Shown here: positions 18,524-27,609 of the stretch, piece after piece
Layout: each line of letters opens with the position of its first letter
How positions within the stretch are numbered: the first letter of the stretch is position 1
NCBI GenBank assembly: GCA_900770945.1
Contig: CAAGME010000002.1
Location: forward strand, 38,210-102,209
Direction of reading: 5' to 3'
DNA length: 64,000 nt
DNA from: Clostridia bacterium
GTDB lineage: Bacteria > Bacillota > Clostridia > Christensenellales > Borkfalkiaceae
The notes under the pieces: generated by a model
What the model was told of the DNA's origin: nothing
What the model saw: the letters and a program-made list of their open reading frames with translations, nothing else
Databases searched by the model: none
Made by a program: the position numbers and the translations under genes

Positions 18524-18548
18524 AGAAGTATTAGCTACAGAGGAAATC

Positions 18549-20810
18549 ATGTCCGCAACCGATTATATAAACAAACTTAACGAAGAGCAGAAAGCCGCGG
18601 CTCTCGCAACGGAAGGTCCCGTTCTCGTGCTTGCGGGCGCGGGGAGCGGCAAAACGAGGGTTTTGACTTCGAGAATCGCTCATTTGGTCGAAGACCTCGG
18701 GGTAAAACCGAGAAATATTCTTGCGATAACGTTTACGAACAAAGCCGCAAACGAGATGAAAGAGCGGCTTTCCAAAATGATAGGTGAAGAAGCCGCGCAA
18801 AATATGTGGGTGTCCACGATACATAGCATGTGCGTGCGTATTCTGCGCGCGACGGTCGATAGAATCCCCGGGTATAACAAAAACTTTACGATTTACAGCG
18901 AAGTCGACAAAGAACGCGTATTAAAACGCATAATAACCGACCTTAAACTCGAGGGTGACAGCATATTAAAGAACGCTAAAACGTACATTTCCGAAGCCAA
19001 GAATAAAGACGTAGGTCCGTCGAGAATGGAAACGGAGATAGGTATGAAAGACGCGAAGCTCTACGTCAGAATTTACGAGGCGTACGAGCAACTTTTGCTT
19101 GCTTCAAACGCCATGGATTTTGACGATTTGATCGTAAAAACACTTCATTTGCTCGAGGACGACGAGGAAGTAAGGAGTTATTACGCCGAAAAATTCAAGT
19201 ATATTCATATAGACGAGTTTCAGGATACGAACTTTATTCAGTATCGTATAGCGAAGCTTCTTTCGTCTGCGCACGGGAACATTTTCGTTGTCGGGGACGA
19301 CGATCAATCTATTTACGGTTGGCGAGGTGCGGAAATTAAAAACATTCTCGGCTTCGATAAGGATTTTGCGGGAGCAAAGGTTTTTAAGCTGCAACAAAAT
19401 TACCGTTCCACAAAAAAGATTCTCGACCTTGCGAACACCATAATAGCAAACAATACCGTAAGAAGCAAAAAGGTGCTTTGGACCGAGAACGACGACGGGG
19501 CGAAAATAGAACTTTTTCAGGCGGACAGCGAGGGTGAAGAAGCGGAGTATGCTTGCGCGCAGATTAAAAACCTTGTGGCGAGAGGGGCTTCTTACAAAGA
19601 TTTTGCAGTGTTGATGCGTATAAACGCGCTGTCACGCTCGTACGAACAAGAATTTTTAAAATATAACGTGCCGTACAAAGTTTTCGGGGGCTTTAAGTTC
19701 TTCGAAAGAAAGGAAATTAAGGACTTGACGGCGTATCTGAGGATTTTGACTAACCCGCTCGACGACGAGGCTGTTTTGAGAATTATAAACACGCCTAAGC
19801 GAGGAATAGGCGAAAAAACGATAACGGAGCTTACTTCTTACGCGTCATCGCAAGGTTTTTCCGTTTTTGACGCGCTGTGTGAAGTGGATTTTTTACCGAT
19901 AGCCGCCGGAGCGAGATCAAGGCTTACGGAATTCAGAAAACTCTTATCTTCGCTCGCGCTTATGAAGGAATCGACCTCACCGGACAAGCTCGTGGAAGAG
20001 GTTATAAGGCAAACGAATTTTATGACGCAATTCGAAACGGAAACGGAAGAAAACATTTCCAAGCGAATGAACGTCGACGAATTCCGTAACTCAGTTCAGG
20101 AATTTTTAAAACTAAATAAGGACGCTACGCTTGACGATTACTTAGGTTCTATCGCGCTTTCGAGCGACCTTGACGAAGCCGATTCTTCCGACTACGTCAC
20201 GCTTGCGACAATCCACTCGGTAAAAGGGCTTGAATTCCCGAACGTGTTTATCGTCGGGCTTGACGAAACGATTTTCCCCATCTCGCGCGCGGTCGGAAGC
20301 CCTGCCGAAATGGAAGAAGAACGCAGACTCATGTACGTTGCGATTACGCGCGCCATGAAAAGGCTGTACCTTACAAGAGCAAAATCGCGTTATCTGTACG
20401 GAGAGCGACAACTTACCGCGCAATCGAGATTTTTAGGCGAACTTGCGCCGAAACTCGGTATAAAACCGCCGGCGCCCAAACAACCGTATCGTGAAAAATC
20501 GCGCTACGACGACGGGTATTATGCCGATGACGTTGTTTCTTCGTCCTATTCTTCCACCGATTCGGGTACGAGCAATTATGCGCGCTCGTTTGTCAGAAAA
20601 CCCGTTTACGCAAAACAGCAAGCGGCTTCTTCGCAAAAAGATTTTTCGCGCTTTAAGCCGGGTAAGCATGTTAAGCATGCAAAATTCGGTATCGGGACGA
20701 TAATCGACGTTAAGGAATCGAGCGGAAAACTCATTGCCGACGTAGGGTTTAAGGGCTTAGGCGTAAAATCTTTCTCGGTTGCGCTTGCTCCGATGGATGT
20801 TATCGATTGA
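18549..20810 (+). CDS. pcrA: ATP-dependent DNA helicase PcrA (UvrD family)
   Basis: A superfamily 1A 3'-5' helicase for excision repair, plasmid replication and removal of recombinase or RNA polymerase. At 753 residues it has Walker A GAGSGKT (30-36), the DEFQDTN Walker B, QSIYGWRGA, motif V-VI around VKGLEFPNVFIVGL and EERRLMYVAITRA, and a C-terminal PcrA-type domain (VKHAKFGIGTI) after a Ser/Tyr-rich linker. AGAGGA lies just before ATG. The pcrA-ligA order is conserved across Firmicutes. Confidence 0.96.
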   Translation: MSATDYINKLNEEQKAAALATEGPVLVLAGAGSGKTRVLTSRIAHLVEDLGVKPRNILAITFTNKAANEMKERLSKMIGEEAAQNMWVSTIHSMCVRILRATVDRIPGYNKNFTIYSEVDKERVLKRIITDLKLEGDSILKNAKTYISEAKNKDVGPSRMETEIGMKDAKLYVRIYEAYEQLLLASNAMDFDDLIVKTLHLLEDDEEVRSYYAEKFKYIHIDEFQDTNFIQYRIAKLLSSAHGNIFVVGDDDQSIYGWRGAEIKNILGFDKDFAGAKVFKLQQNYRSTKKILDLANTIIANNTVRSKKVLWTENDDGAKIELFQADSEGEEAEYACAQIKNLVARGASYKDFAVLMRINALSRSYEQEFLKYNVPYKVFGGFKFFERKEIKDLTAYLRILTNPLDDEAVLRIINTPKRGIGEKTITELTSYASSQGFSVFDALCEVDFLPIAAGARSRLTEFRKLLSSLALMKESTSPDKLVEEVIRQTNFMTQFETETEENISKRMNVDEFRNSVQEFLKLNKDATLDDYLGSIALSSDLDEADSSDYVTLATIHSVKGLEFPNVFIVGLDETIFPISRAVGSPAEMEEERRLMYVAITRAMKRLYLTRAKSRYLYGERQLTAQSRFLGELAPKLGIKPPAPKQPYREKSRYDDGYYADDVVSSSYSSTDSGTSNYARSFVRKPVYAKQQAASSQKDFSRFKPGKHVKHAKFGIGTIIDVKESSGKLIADVGFKGLGVKSFSVALAPMDVID

Positions 20811-20820
20811 GAGGTGAATG

Positions 20821-22767
20821 ATGAACAACGAAATGCAAAAACTTGTCGATACACTCAATAAGTATGCGTACGAATATTACGTTCTCGACAATCCTACCGT
20901 TTCGGACGGAGAATACGACGTTTTATACGACAAGTTGAAAAAACTCGAAGCTAAAACCGGTGTTGTTCTGCCCGATTCTCCCACTAAAAGGGTGGGCGGT
21001 GAGCCTATAACGGAATTCAAAAAACATAAGCATATCGCAAGACTTTACAGCCTTGATAAAGCGGTGACGAAAGAGGAGCTTGAAGCGTTTAACGACAGAA
21101 TAAAAAAGGTTTCTCCAAACGAGCCGGAATATACCGTCGAATATAAATTCGACGGGTTGACGATGTGCTTAACATACGAAAACGGCGAATTCACGGGCGC
21201 GGCGACGCGTGGAAACGGAGAGGTCGGCGAAGACGTTACCGTGCAGGTTCGGACGATAAAAACATTTCCGTTAAAGATTGAATATAAGGGCAGAGTGGAA
21301 GTAAAAGGAGAGGCGGTAATACGCCTATCCGTGTTGAAAAAGTACAACGAAACGGCGAAAGAAACGCTTAAAAACGCGCGCAATGCGGTCGCCGGGGCTA
21401 TAAGAAACCTTGACCCTAAGATAACCGAAAAGAGAAAGCCCGAGATTTATTTTTACGACGTAAACTTCATTGAGGACGGCAGCATAAAAACGCAGGTCGA
21501 AGCTGTGGATTTTTTAAAAAAAGAGGGCTTTAAGGTTTATGATTTTCTGCGTGTTTGCAAAAATTTTGACGAAGTTTACGAGGCGATAGACTATATCGAA
21601 GTCGAACGAAAAAAGATAGACGTTTTAACGGACGGCGCGGTTATAAAGGTCAACGATTTTGCCGTGCGGGAAGAACTCGGCAGCACCGAAAAATTTCCGC
21701 GTTGGGCGATAGCGTTTAAGTTCGGGGCGGAAGAAGTCACGACGAAACTGAAAAAAGTTGTGTGGCAGGTCGGGCGTACGGGCAAGCTTACGCCGCTCGG
21801 TATACTCGAACCCATCGAGCTTTGCGGCGTAACGGTAAGCAAGGCTACGCTGAACAATTACGGCGATATCACCCGTAAAAACATCAAGGTGCCGTGCAGA
21901 GTGCTGGTGAGACGCAGCAACGAAGTCATACCCGAAATTTTGGGCTCGACGGAGATTTTCGAAAACAGCAAAGAAGTGGAAAAGCCGACCGTTTGCCCGC
22001 ATTGCAAAACGCAGCTTGTCGAAGTTGGCGCGAATATTTTCTGCCCGAACGAGGATTGCAGACCGAGAGTCGTTGCCGCACTTTCTAACTTCGCTTCGAA
22101 AGAAGGCATGAACATTGACGGATTTTCGGAAAAAACCGCGGGCGCGCTGTACGATAAGTTCGGCGCGAGAAAATTTTCCGATTTGTACCTTTTAAAGCGT
22201 GAAGATTTGCTGTCGCTCGAAGGATTCAAAGACAAGAAAGCAGACAATTTTTTAACGAATATCGAAAGAAGCAAAAATTGTTCGCTCGAAAACTTTATAT
22301 TCGCGTTGGGAATAGACGGAATCGGAAAAAAGACGGCGAAAGACCTTGCAAAAAACTTTAAGTCGCTCGATAAGCTTTTTGTTGCGACTAAGGACGAACT
22401 GCTTTCCGTCGACGAGATAGGCGACGTTTTGGCGGACAACCTCGTGAACTTTTTTTCGGACGAACGCAATATCGACGAAATTAAAAAATTGCTTGCCGAG
22501 GGTGTAAAGCCCGAATACAAGATTGCTACCGTGAATGATTCTCTTGCGGGCGAAAAGGTTGTTTTGACGGGTACGCTTTCTTCGTTCAAGCGTTCGGAAG
22601 CCGCCAAGATAATCGAGGCGCGCGGAGGACAGGTTATGAGTTCTGTGTCTAAATTGACGACGCTTGTTGTCGCCGGAGAGGACGCAGGAAGCAAACTTGA
22701 CAAAGCTAAAGAGTTAAATATTAAAATAATCGACGAAAACGAGTTTAAAAATTTGATAAACACTTGA
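20821..22767 (+). CDS. ligA: NAD-dependent DNA ligase
   Basis: Seals nicks in replication and repair using NAD+. At 648 residues it has the Ia and adenylation domains with nucleophile Lys109 in KFDG, the OB fold, a four-Cys zinc finger (CPHC and CPNEDC), helix-hairpin-helix repeats and a C-terminal BRCT domain (about 570-648). Two adjacent ATGs exist, at 20818 and 20821. I chose 20821 because GAGGTGA at 20811-20817 gives it a better spacing. It follows pcrA by ten bases. The promoter for yicC overlaps its last codons. Confidence 0.96.
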   Translation: MNNEMQKLVDTLNKYAYEYYVLDNPTVSDGEYDVLYDKLKKLEAKTGVVLPDSPTKRVGGEPITEFKKHKHIARLYSLDKAVTKEELEAFNDRIKKVSPNEPEYTVEYKFDGLTMCLTYENGEFTGAATRGNGEVGEDVTVQVRTIKTFPLKIEYKGRVEVKGEAVIRLSVLKKYNETAKETLKNARNAVAGAIRNLDPKITEKRKPEIYFYDVNFIEDGSIKTQVEAVDFLKKEGFKVYDFLRVCKNFDEVYEAIDYIEVERKKIDVLTDGAVIKVNDFAVREELGSTEKFPRWAIAFKFGAEEVTTKLKKVVWQVGRTGKLTPLGILEPIELCGVTVSKATLNNYGDITRKNIKVPCRVLVRRSNEVIPEILGSTEIFENSKEVEKPTVCPHCKTQLVEVGANIFCPNEDCRPRVVAALSNFASKEGMNIDGFSEKTAGALYDKFGARKFSDLYLLKREDLLSLEGFKDKKADNFLTNIERSKNCSLENFIFALGIDGIGKKTAKDLAKNFKSLDKLFVATKDELLSVDEIGDVLADNLVNFFSDERNIDEIKKLLAEGVKPEYKIATVNDSLAGEKVVLTGTLSSFKRSEAAKIIEARGGQVMSSVSKLTTLVVAGEDAGSKLDKAKELNIKIIDENEFKNLINT

Positions 22768-22792
22768 TAATTTTTTAATTTTGTGTTATTAT
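22764..22792 (+). promoter_or_regulatory. Sigma-A-type promoter for the yicC-thiN operon
   Basis: TTGATA (22764-22769), 17-bp spacer, TATTAT (22787-22792). The -35 overlaps the ligA stop codon region. Confidence 0.75.
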
Positions 22793-22820
22793 ATAACGAG
22801 TAGCTAAGGAGCAAATGCCA

Positions 22821-23693
22821 ATGAAGAGTATGACCGGTTACGGGAAGGCTCGCTTTGCGGACGAAAAAATCGATCTGACAGTAGAAATCAAGACCGTAAA
22901 CAACAGATTCATAGACCTCAACCCGAAGTATCCGAGAAGTTTTTTAAAGTATGAAGATTTGATACGTAAAATCGTTTCGGAAAAGATTTCACGCGGGAGA
23001 GTCGAACTCAATATAACGTTTAAGCAGACGGATTCGTCCGCGCGCCCGGTTGTCGTAGACTTATCGCTTGCGGAAAGCTACGTTAAGGCTTACGAAACGC
23101 TTAAAGGAGTTTATCCTTTTATAAAAGACGATTTCTCGATTACCGCGCTTTTGAAATGCCCCGACGTTACTACGCAAACCGTTGCCGATGACGACGACTA
23201 CGTAAAAGAACCGCTCGTTGCCGTGCTTTCGGAGGCTCTCGATAATCTCAATAAAATGCGAGAAACGGAGGGTGAAAAGCTGAAAGAGGACCTGGCAAAA
23301 CGCATAGACGAAGTTGAAAAGCTCGTTATAAAATGCGGGGAGTTTGCGCCGCTTGTAAAGGAGAATTATAGGGTAAAGCTTACAAAACGCGTTGAAGAAG
23401 CGTTATCCGGCGCAACGGTGGACGAGGCGAGGCTTTTGCAGGAAGTAGCCGTTTTTGCCGATAAAAGTAACATTGACGAAGAACTGACAAGGTTAAAAAG
23501 CCATATATCTCAGTTCAGAAAGATAATTCAAACGGAAAACTCGGGAAAGAAGCTGGATTTTTTAGTTCAGGAACTTAACCGTGAAGCAAATACTATCTGT
23601 TCTAAATCGAACGATGTTTCCGTTACCGATTGCGGGCTGAAATTGAAGTGCGAAATAGAAAAGATAAGAGAACAAATTCAAAACGTCGAATAA
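22821..23693 (+). CDS. yicC: YicC family endoribonuclease
   Basis: A 290-residue YicC/YloC protein. Members have been reported to be endoribonucleases involved in mRNA and small-RNA turnover. The N-terminal KSMTGYGKA and the C-terminal stretch beginning GKKLDFLVQELNREANTICSKS (only part quoted as motif: FLVQELNREANT) are diagnostic. ATG 22821 is chosen over ATG 22815 because AAGGAG (22806-22811) is nine bases from the former and only three from the latter. It is first in the operon. In most Firmicutes remA and gmk follow; here rpoZ follows directly. Confidence 0.93.
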   Translation: MKSMTGYGKARFADEKIDLTVEIKTVNNRFIDLNPKYPRSFLKYEDLIRKIVSEKISRGRVELNITFKQTDSSARPVVVDLSLAESYVKAYETLKGVYPFIKDDFSITALLKCPDVTTQTVADDDDYVKEPLVAVLSEALDNLNKMRETEGEKLKEDLAKRIDEVEKLVIKCGEFAPLVKENYRVKLTKRVEEALSGATVDEARLLQEVAVFADKSNIDEELTRLKSHISQFRKIIQTENSGKKLDFLVQELNREANTICSKSNDVSVTDCGLKLKCEIEKIREQIQNVE

Positions 23694-23707
23694 TCGGAGG
23701 TAAAAAA

Positions 23708-23908
23708 ATGATAAACGAACCGTCAATAGACGAACTCGCAAAAAAGATGGGGTCAAAGTATGCGCTTTGCATTGTTGCCGCTAAGCGCGCAAGACAAATC
23801 ATCGATGCGGAAAAGAACCAAAGCAAAGATTTTCCGCCCGACGAAAAGCCTTTGACAATTGCCGCTCAGGAAATCTACGAGGGCAGAGTTACCGCAACAA
23901 AATATTAA
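23708..23908 (+). CDS. rpoZ: RNA polymerase omega subunit
   Basis: A small accessory subunit that supports assembly of RNA polymerase around beta-prime. At 66 residues it is within the usual range. The conserved start region PSIDELAKKMGSKYALC and the KRARQI helix identify it. ATG 23708 is preceded by GGAGG at 23696-23700; a longer in-frame reading overlaps yicC and lacks a ribosome binding site. It normally sits after gmk and before coaBC and priA, but both gmk and coaBC are absent, leaving 87 bases of spacer before priA. Confidence 0.93.
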   Translation: MINEPSIDELAKKMGSKYALCIVAAKRARQIIDAEKNQSKDFPPDEKPLTIAAQEIYEGRVTATKY

Positions 23909-23995
23909 GCATCAGGGACGACGCAAGGAATTCCTGTATAAAAACACGTTCAAGGAGTTTCTTAGGACGTATTTTTATTTTTCGGGTGAAAGGGT

Positions 23996-26194
23996 ATGAT
24001 AGCCGAGGTAATAGTTGATATAGCGCATAGCGAAGTCGATAAAGTTTTCGATTACGACTGCGGCGGATTGGATGTTTCCGTCGGCAGTAGGGTTATCGTG
24101 CCTTTCGGAAAAATGAAAATTGAGGGCGTGGTTATTGCCTTAAAACAAACGAGCGAATACAGGGCGAACGGAATAAAAAAAATTATTCGCTTACTTGACT
24201 CGGCTCCCGCCATAACGAAGGAGTGTATAGAGCTTCTTTCGTTTATGCGAGAAAAATACCACTTGACAAAGGCGAGTATTTTAAGGCTTTTTCTCCCGAC
24301 CGAAATGAGAAAGGGAAAGGTAAGAGAAAAGCTGGTCACCTTTGTTACCGTAAACACCGATTTGGATTTTGAAGCCGCGCTTTCTTCCATTCCTCAAAGA
24401 AGCAAGTCGGAACGCGGCGCATTAGAGTTTATGCGTGACGTAAAAACGTGTAAAATCGCAGAACTTAAAAGCAAATTTACCAATGATTCCGTAAACAGGC
24501 TTGTTGAAAAAGGATACCTAAAAAGGGAAGAAAAACGGGAGAACAGAACGCCGTATTCTTCGCTTGAGGGCTACTCTAAAAACGTGGAATTAACTGACGA
24601 GCAAAAGAACGCGATAGCGTCTATTGAAAATACGGACAAGCGTGTAACGCTTATTCACGGCGTTACGGGGAGTGGTAAGACGGTCGTTTATCTGCGGCTT
24701 ATCCGCGAGGCGGTGGAAAGCGGAAAAACGGCGATAATGTTAGTGCCTGAAATATCCCTTACGCCGCAAATGTTCAGACAGCTGAAAGCAGAGTTCGGGG
24801 ACAACGCCGCAATACTGCACAGCGGGCTTTCTGCCGGAGAAAAATTCGACGAATGGTGGAGGCTGAGATCCGGCGAGGCTAAAATCGCCGTCGGCGCAAG
24901 GAGCGCGATATTTGCGCCGCTCGAAAACTTAGGTGTAATTATTATAGACGAAGAACATGACGGAAGTTATACAAGCGAGTCTAACCCGAGATATTTTACT
25001 TTCGACGTTGCGAAATTCCGCGCGGATTATAACGACTGTAAGCTTGTTTTGGGTAGCGCAACCCCGTCGGTCGAAACGTATCTTAAAGCAAAAGAGGGAG
25101 CGTTTAACCTTGTAAAACTTCCGCATAGAATAAATAAAAAACCTTTGCCCGAAATGATAATCGCAGATATGCGAACGGAAGTAAGGCGAGGAAACGATTC
25201 GGCGTTTTCGTCCGCGCTCGTAAGCGAGCTTGAAGATTGTCTGAAAAAGGGCAATCAAGCAATAATATTTTTGAACAGACGAGGGTATTCACAACACGTG
25301 GTTTGCCGTGAATGCGGGTACGTTGCGAAGTGCGAAAATTGCGACGTTGCTTTGAATTATCATTCTGTCGGAAACGTTTTGAAATGCCACTATTGCGGCG
25401 CAACCTATAAAATGCTTACGGCTTGTCCCGATTGCGGAAGCATACATATAAATTACGTCGGAACAGGCACGCAAAAGGTTGTTGCCGAGCTAAAAAAGCG
25501 TTTTCCTTCGGCGCGAATTTTGAGAATGGACAACGATACGACCCAAAACAAGGAAGGGCATCTTAAAATTCTCGAACAGTTTTCGAAGCATGAAGCCGAT
25601 ATTCTCGTCGGCACGCAAATGATTGCGAAAGGGCATGACTTCCCGTCCGTGACGCTTGTAGGTATACTCGACGCCGATATGAGCTTGTTCTTTTCCGATT
25701 ATCGAAGCGGCGAGAGAACGTTTCAGCTTATAACGCAGGTTGCGGGCAGAAGCGGGCGAGCCGGAGATAAGGGCGTAGTCGTTTTGCAGACGTACAACCC
25801 GGACAATCCCGTTTTGCGCTTTGCGACCAAATATGACTACGAGGGATTTTTCGAAAGGGAGATTTCGCTCAGAAAAACAACTTCCTATCCGCCGTACGCG
25901 ACTATCGTTCGCGTTATGGTGGAGTCTGACGACGAGGAAAAGGGCGTGGAGGCTCTTAGAAAAGTTTACGAAGGGCTAAGCGCGTTAAGAGAACGCGAAA
26001 GCGACGCTTTTTTGTTCTTTAATAAGATGAAAAGTCCGATAAAAAGGCTGAAAAATAAATTCAGATTTCAGGTTTTGATGCGAATAGATTACAAGCGTGA
26101 TGACGTACTCAATCAAATTTACGAACTTTCTTTGCCCGTTTCGGACAAAAACGCGCTTGTTTACGTCGAAATAAACCCCGGAAATTTAAGCTGA
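23996..26194 (+). CDS. priA: Primosomal helicase PriA
   Basis: A replication-restart helicase that recognises stalled forks and loads the replicative helicase. The 732-residue protein shows the 3' DNA-binding domain, a winged-helix segment (about 130-185), Walker A GVTGSGKT, the DEEHDGSY box, and the zinc-binding cysteines CRECGYVAKCENC with CHYCG and CPDCG. GGGTGA lies six bases before ATG. Oddly, codons for the winged helix (24429-24459) match the dispersed intergenic element at 28 of 31 bases without changing the expected spacing of the domain. Confidence 0.95.
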   Translation: MIAEVIVDIAHSEVDKVFDYDCGGLDVSVGSRVIVPFGKMKIEGVVIALKQTSEYRANGIKKIIRLLDSAPAITKECIELLSFMREKYHLTKASILRLFLPTEMRKGKVREKLVTFVTVNTDLDFEAALSSIPQRSKSERGALEFMRDVKTCKIAELKSKFTNDSVNRLVEKGYLKREEKRENRTPYSSLEGYSKNVELTDEQKNAIASIENTDKRVTLIHGVTGSGKTVVYLRLIREAVESGKTAIMLVPEISLTPQMFRQLKAEFGDNAAILHSGLSAGEKFDEWWRLRSGEAKIAVGARSAIFAPLENLGVIIIDEEHDGSYTSESNPRYFTFDVAKFRADYNDCKLVLGSATPSVETYLKAKEGAFNLVKLPHRINKKPLPEMIIADMRTEVRRGNDSAFSSALVSELEDCLKKGNQAIIFLNRRGYSQHVVCRECGYVAKCENCDVALNYHSVGNVLKCHYCGATYKMLTACPDCGSIHINYVGTGTQKVVAELKKRFPSARILRMDNDTTQNKEGHLKILEQFSKHEADILVGTQMIAKGHDFPSVTLVGILDADMSLFFSDYRSGERTFQLITQVAGRSGRAGDKGVVVLQTYNPDNPVLRFATKYDYEGFFEREISLRKTTSYPPYATIVRVMVESDDEEKGVEALRKVYEGLSALRERESDAFLFFNKMKSPIKRLKNKFRFQVLMRIDYKRDDVLNQIYELSLPVSDKNALVYVEINPGNLS
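24429..24457 (+). repeat. Dispersed TTACG-N5-CGTAA element inside priA
   Basis: Reads TTATG, spacer CGTGA, CGTAA, then AAACGTGTAAAATC. It differs from copy 1 at three positions over 31 bases and lies in sense with priA, entirely within coding sequence. Confidence 0.5.
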
Positions 26195-26230
26195 TTAAGC
26201 TGAGCGCAAGAAAAATAAGAGGACATTACA

Positions 26231-26689
26231 ATGGCGATAAGAAAAATAGTACAACTCGGCGACGACGTTTTGAGAAAACGCTCGTTTGAGGTTGATAAGG
26301 TAAACGACAGAATTATAACGCTTTTAGACGACATGAAAGATACGCTTATCAAAGCCGACGGCGCAGGACTTGCCGCCGTTCAGGTCGGCGTTTTAAAAAG
26401 GATTTTTATTGTAAACGTTGAGGACGGGTATTACGAATTTATCAATCCCGTTATATTGTCTTCAAGCGGATCTCAGCTTGGCGCGGAGGGATGCTTGTCT
26501 GTTAAGGGCAAATACGGCGAAGTAGAAAGACCGTCAACCGTAGTTATACGTGCGTTTGATAGAGAGGGTAAGGAGTTTACGCTTACCGCAAAAGATTTTT
26601 TTGCGAGAGCGATTTGTCATGAATACGACCACCTTGACGGAATACTTTACATCGATAAAGCCATAAAAATGATGGAGGAAAAAGATTGA
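26231..26689 (+). CDS. def: Peptide deformylase
   Basis: Removes the N-formyl group from new proteins; it uses a bound metal, usually Fe2+. At 152 residues it shows all three motifs: GAGLAAVQ (44-51), EGCLS with ligand Cys88, and HEYDH (130-134) with two His ligands and the catalytic Glu. Its stop overlaps the TTG start of fmt, so the enzymes that add and remove the formyl group are translated together. The start ATG follows AAGAGGACATTACA, which contains GAGGA. Confidence 0.96.
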   Translation: MAIRKIVQLGDDVLRKRSFEVDKVNDRIITLLDDMKDTLIKADGAGLAAVQVGVLKRIFIVNVEDGYYEFINPVILSSSGSQLGAEGCLSVKGKYGEVERPSTVVIRAFDREGKEFTLTAKDFFARAICHEYDHLDGILYIDKAIKMMEEKD

Positions 26690-27609
26690 AATTAGTCTTT
26701 TTAGGTACGCCGGACTTCGCCGTGCCGTCGCTTGAAAGAATAATCGCAAGCAAGCACGAAATTCTCGCGGTAGTTACTCAACCTGATAAACCCGTAGGCA
26801 GAAACAACGTTTTAACGCCGCCACCCGTAAAAGTGTGCGCTTTAAAGCACGGCTTAAAGGTTTTGCAATACAACAAAATTCGCACGGAAGGCGTAGGCGA
26901 TTTGAAAAATCTCGCGCCCGACATTATGGTGACTTGCGCTTTCGGACAGATTTTATCGCAAGAAATTATCGATATCGCGCCGCGCGGAATAATCAACGTT
27001 CACGCTTCTCTTTTGCCTAAGTACCGCGGAGCCGCGCCGATACAATATTCCGTTATAAACGGCGACACGGAAACGGGCGTAACCATAATGCAAACGGAAG
27101 CGGGCATTGACACGGGCGATATACTTTCTGTCGAAAAAACGCCTATTTTCCCGGACGAAACTGCGGGAGAACTTTTTGAAAGGCTTTCCGAACTCGGCGC
27201 AAAACTTATCGTAGAAACGCTCGATAAGATTGAAGCGGGTAAAATTACGCCCGTGAAACAGGACGAAACAAAGGCGACGCACGTTAAAATGCTTACGCGC
27301 GAAACGGGCAAAATAGATTGGACAAAAAGCGCGAAAGATATAAAAAACTTGGTCCGCGGAACTAATCCATGGCCCGCCGCGCATACTTTTTTAAACGGAA
27401 AAACACTGAAAATTTTTGTCGTGGACGCGCTTGACGGCGACTTTGACGGGCAAATCGGCGAAGTTTTGAGAGCCGACAAAAAGCTCGTTGTAAAATGCGG
27501 ACAAGGCGCGGTAGAAATTCTCGAAATTCAATCGGAGGGCGGAAAAAGAATGTCCGCAACGGCATTTGACGCCGGCAGAAAGATTTTAAAGGGCAATATT
27601 CTCAAATGA
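26686..27609 (+). CDS. fmt: Methionyl-tRNA formyltransferase
   Basis: Formylates Met-tRNA-fMet from 10-formyltetrahydrofolate for translation initiation. The 307-residue protein has the N-terminal FLGTPDFAVPSL, the formyl-transferase core HASLLPKYRGAAPIQ with catalytic His and neighbouring conserved residues, and a C-terminal tRNA-binding domain. The start is TTG 26686, sharing TTGA with the def stop. GGAGG lies seven bases upstream inside def, and no ATG is available at the right place. Its own stop overlaps rsmB (ATGA). Confidence 0.96.
   Translation: MKLVFLGTPDFAVPSLERIIASKHEILAVVTQPDKPVGRNNVLTPPPVKVCALKHGLKVLQYNKIRTEGVGDLKNLAPDIMVTCAFGQILSQEIIDIAPRGIINVHASLLPKYRGAAPIQYSVINGDTETGVTIMQTEAGIDTGDILSVEKTPIFPDETAGELFERLSELGAKLIVETLDKIEAGKITPVKQDETKATHVKMLTRETGKIDWTKSAKDIKNLVRGTNPWPAAHTFLNGKTLKIFVVDALDGDFDGQIGEVLRADKKLVVKCGQGAVEILEIQSEGGKRMSATAFDAGRKILKGNILK

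Noticed and set aside
21858..22814. 318-codon open frame on the minus strand
   Set aside because: It lies opposite ligA, is Ser/Leu-rich and has no motif. The open frame follows from codon bias of the real gene.
23926..23935. AGGAATTCCT palindrome after rpoZ
   Set aside because: Too short for a terminator, with no T-run, and no other copy seen.
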